A DNA stretch of 5,803 nt from Opitutaceae bacterium. Its GTDB lineage: Bacteria > Verrucomicrobiota > Verrucomicrobiia > Opitutales > Opitutaceae. Numbering within the stretch: position 1 is the stretch's first letter; every line of letters starts with the position of its first letter. The notes beneath the pieces are model-generated. The model ran no database searches and was not told the DNA's origin. It worked only from the letters and a program-made list of their open reading frames with translations. The stretch covers positions 1 to 5,803 of the forward strand of contig JAITDF010000102.1 of assembly GCA_031282705.1 (NCBI GenBank). Reading direction: 5' to 3'. This document shows, in pieces, positions 5,567 through 5,803 of the stretch. Position numbers and translations under genes: made by a program.

Positions 5567-5617
5567 TGAAAATTTTCACAAATTTTATTGACAACCCTTA
5601 TGAATTCAGATTTTCAT
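5567..5617 (+). promoter_or_regulatory. AT-rich palindrome and weak promoter-like boxes
   Basis: TGAAAATTTTCA at 5567-5578 is a perfect 12-bp palindrome. TTGACA follows at 5588-5593, with a 4-of-6 -10 match, TTTCAT (5612-5617), 18 bp later. Base composition becomes strongly AT-rich from about 5567 to 5685, as in promoter regions. It could serve the gene at 5730 with a leader of about 100 nt. This is weaker than the box at 5701. Confidence 0.25.
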
Positions 5618-5676
5618 CGCTTTTTCTTTTTAAAAATTGATTTTCATTAGGTTTAATTCTCAGCAGCTTGCTGCGT

Positions 5677-5706
5677 TTATTTTTTGGGCTCATCACCGTT
5701 TATAAT
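5677..5706 (+). promoter_or_regulatory. Candidate promoter for the gene at 5730
   Basis: A perfect TATAAT lies at 5701-5706. The -35 candidate, TTATTT (5677-5682, 18-bp spacer), is poor. Transcription would start near 5713 and leave a leader of about 17 nt before the ATG at 5730. Confidence 0.4.
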
Positions 5707-5729
5707 GGGTAAAGGTTGAGTTTTCCGCA

Positions 5730-5803
5730 ATGAAACAGGATCGCTATTCTAAAATTCGCAAAGGAGCGGAAGCCCCGGGCGGCCGATTTGATGACCTGTA
5801 TCT
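5730..5803 (+). CDS. Start of an unrecognised gene, cut by the window end
   Basis: An ATG at 5730 opens a frame that runs without a stop to the end of the window, giving 24 codons: MKQDRYSKIRKGAEAPGG, then RFDDLYL (last codon incomplete). Support comes from the perfect TATAAT box 24 bp upstream, the shift from AT-rich to GC-rich sequence at about 5765, and the polar, charged N-terminus with no signal peptide. AAAGG at 5711-5715 is too far away to be a good ribosome site. The frame lies divergent to leuC. I do not recognise the family from this fragment. It is called a gene only on position and composition and may be wrong. Confidence 0.45.
   Translation, partial: MKQDRYSKIRKGAEAPGGRFDDLY

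Noticed and set aside
5403..5591. 62-codon plus-strand frame upstream of leuC
   Set aside because: It crosses the leuC promoter and two hairpins, has no ribosome site, and its composition is unlike a protein of this genome.
5661..5685. Possible intrinsic terminator (GCAG-CTTG-CTGC then a T-rich tract)
   Set aside because: The stem is only four base pairs and no gene ends upstream on the plus strand. The T-rich tract fits an AT-rich promoter region better.

Overview
The window looks like chromosomal DNA of a high-GC Gram-negative bacterium. The LeuC/LeuD sequences, weak Shine-Dalgarno signals and dense palindromic intergenic repeats suggest Verrucomicrobiota, perhaps Opitutaceae. That placement is inference, because no marker gene is present and no search was run.

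Layout. Positions 1-697 hold no supportable gene. They contain a near-perfect 54-bp palindrome, a purine/pyrimidine inverted repeat, and a cluster of short GC hairpins arranged as one large inverted repeat (232-489) plus a direct repeat. Positions 698-1378 (minus) carry the C-terminal part of an IS4/IS701-type DDE transposase, broken by a frameshift at an A6 run and cut off upstream. Its break abuts a two-copy REP-like element (1374-1514). A single-hairpin relative of that element lies at 2923-2987. Between the two is a plus-strand mechanosensitive channel of the MscS family (1583-2920). It converges on the minus-strand leuC-leuD pair (leuC 5361-3952, leuD 3627-2992), which encodes the two subunits of 3-isopropylmalate dehydratase. 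The pair is separated by 324 bp that is almost filled by a long imperfect inverted repeat (3677-3946). Upstream of leuC there is a palindromic promoter region, then two hairpins with a shared tail motif. Last comes an AT-rich stretch leading to the start of an unrecognised plus-strand gene at 5730 that runs off the window.

Functionally, leuC and leuD form one enzyme of leucine biosynthesis and are probably co-transcribed from the promoter near 5399-5426. The MscS-like channel is an independent inner-membrane osmotic-safety or ion-channel gene. The repeat at 2923-2987 lies between the convergent mscS-like and leuD stops and could act as a shared terminator. I see no defence system, CRISPR array, biosynthetic cluster or clearly new multi-gene system. 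What stands out is the variety of non-coding repeats: about six distinct palindromic families in under 6 kb, placed at gene ends, between leuC and leuD, and at the edge of a dead insertion sequence.
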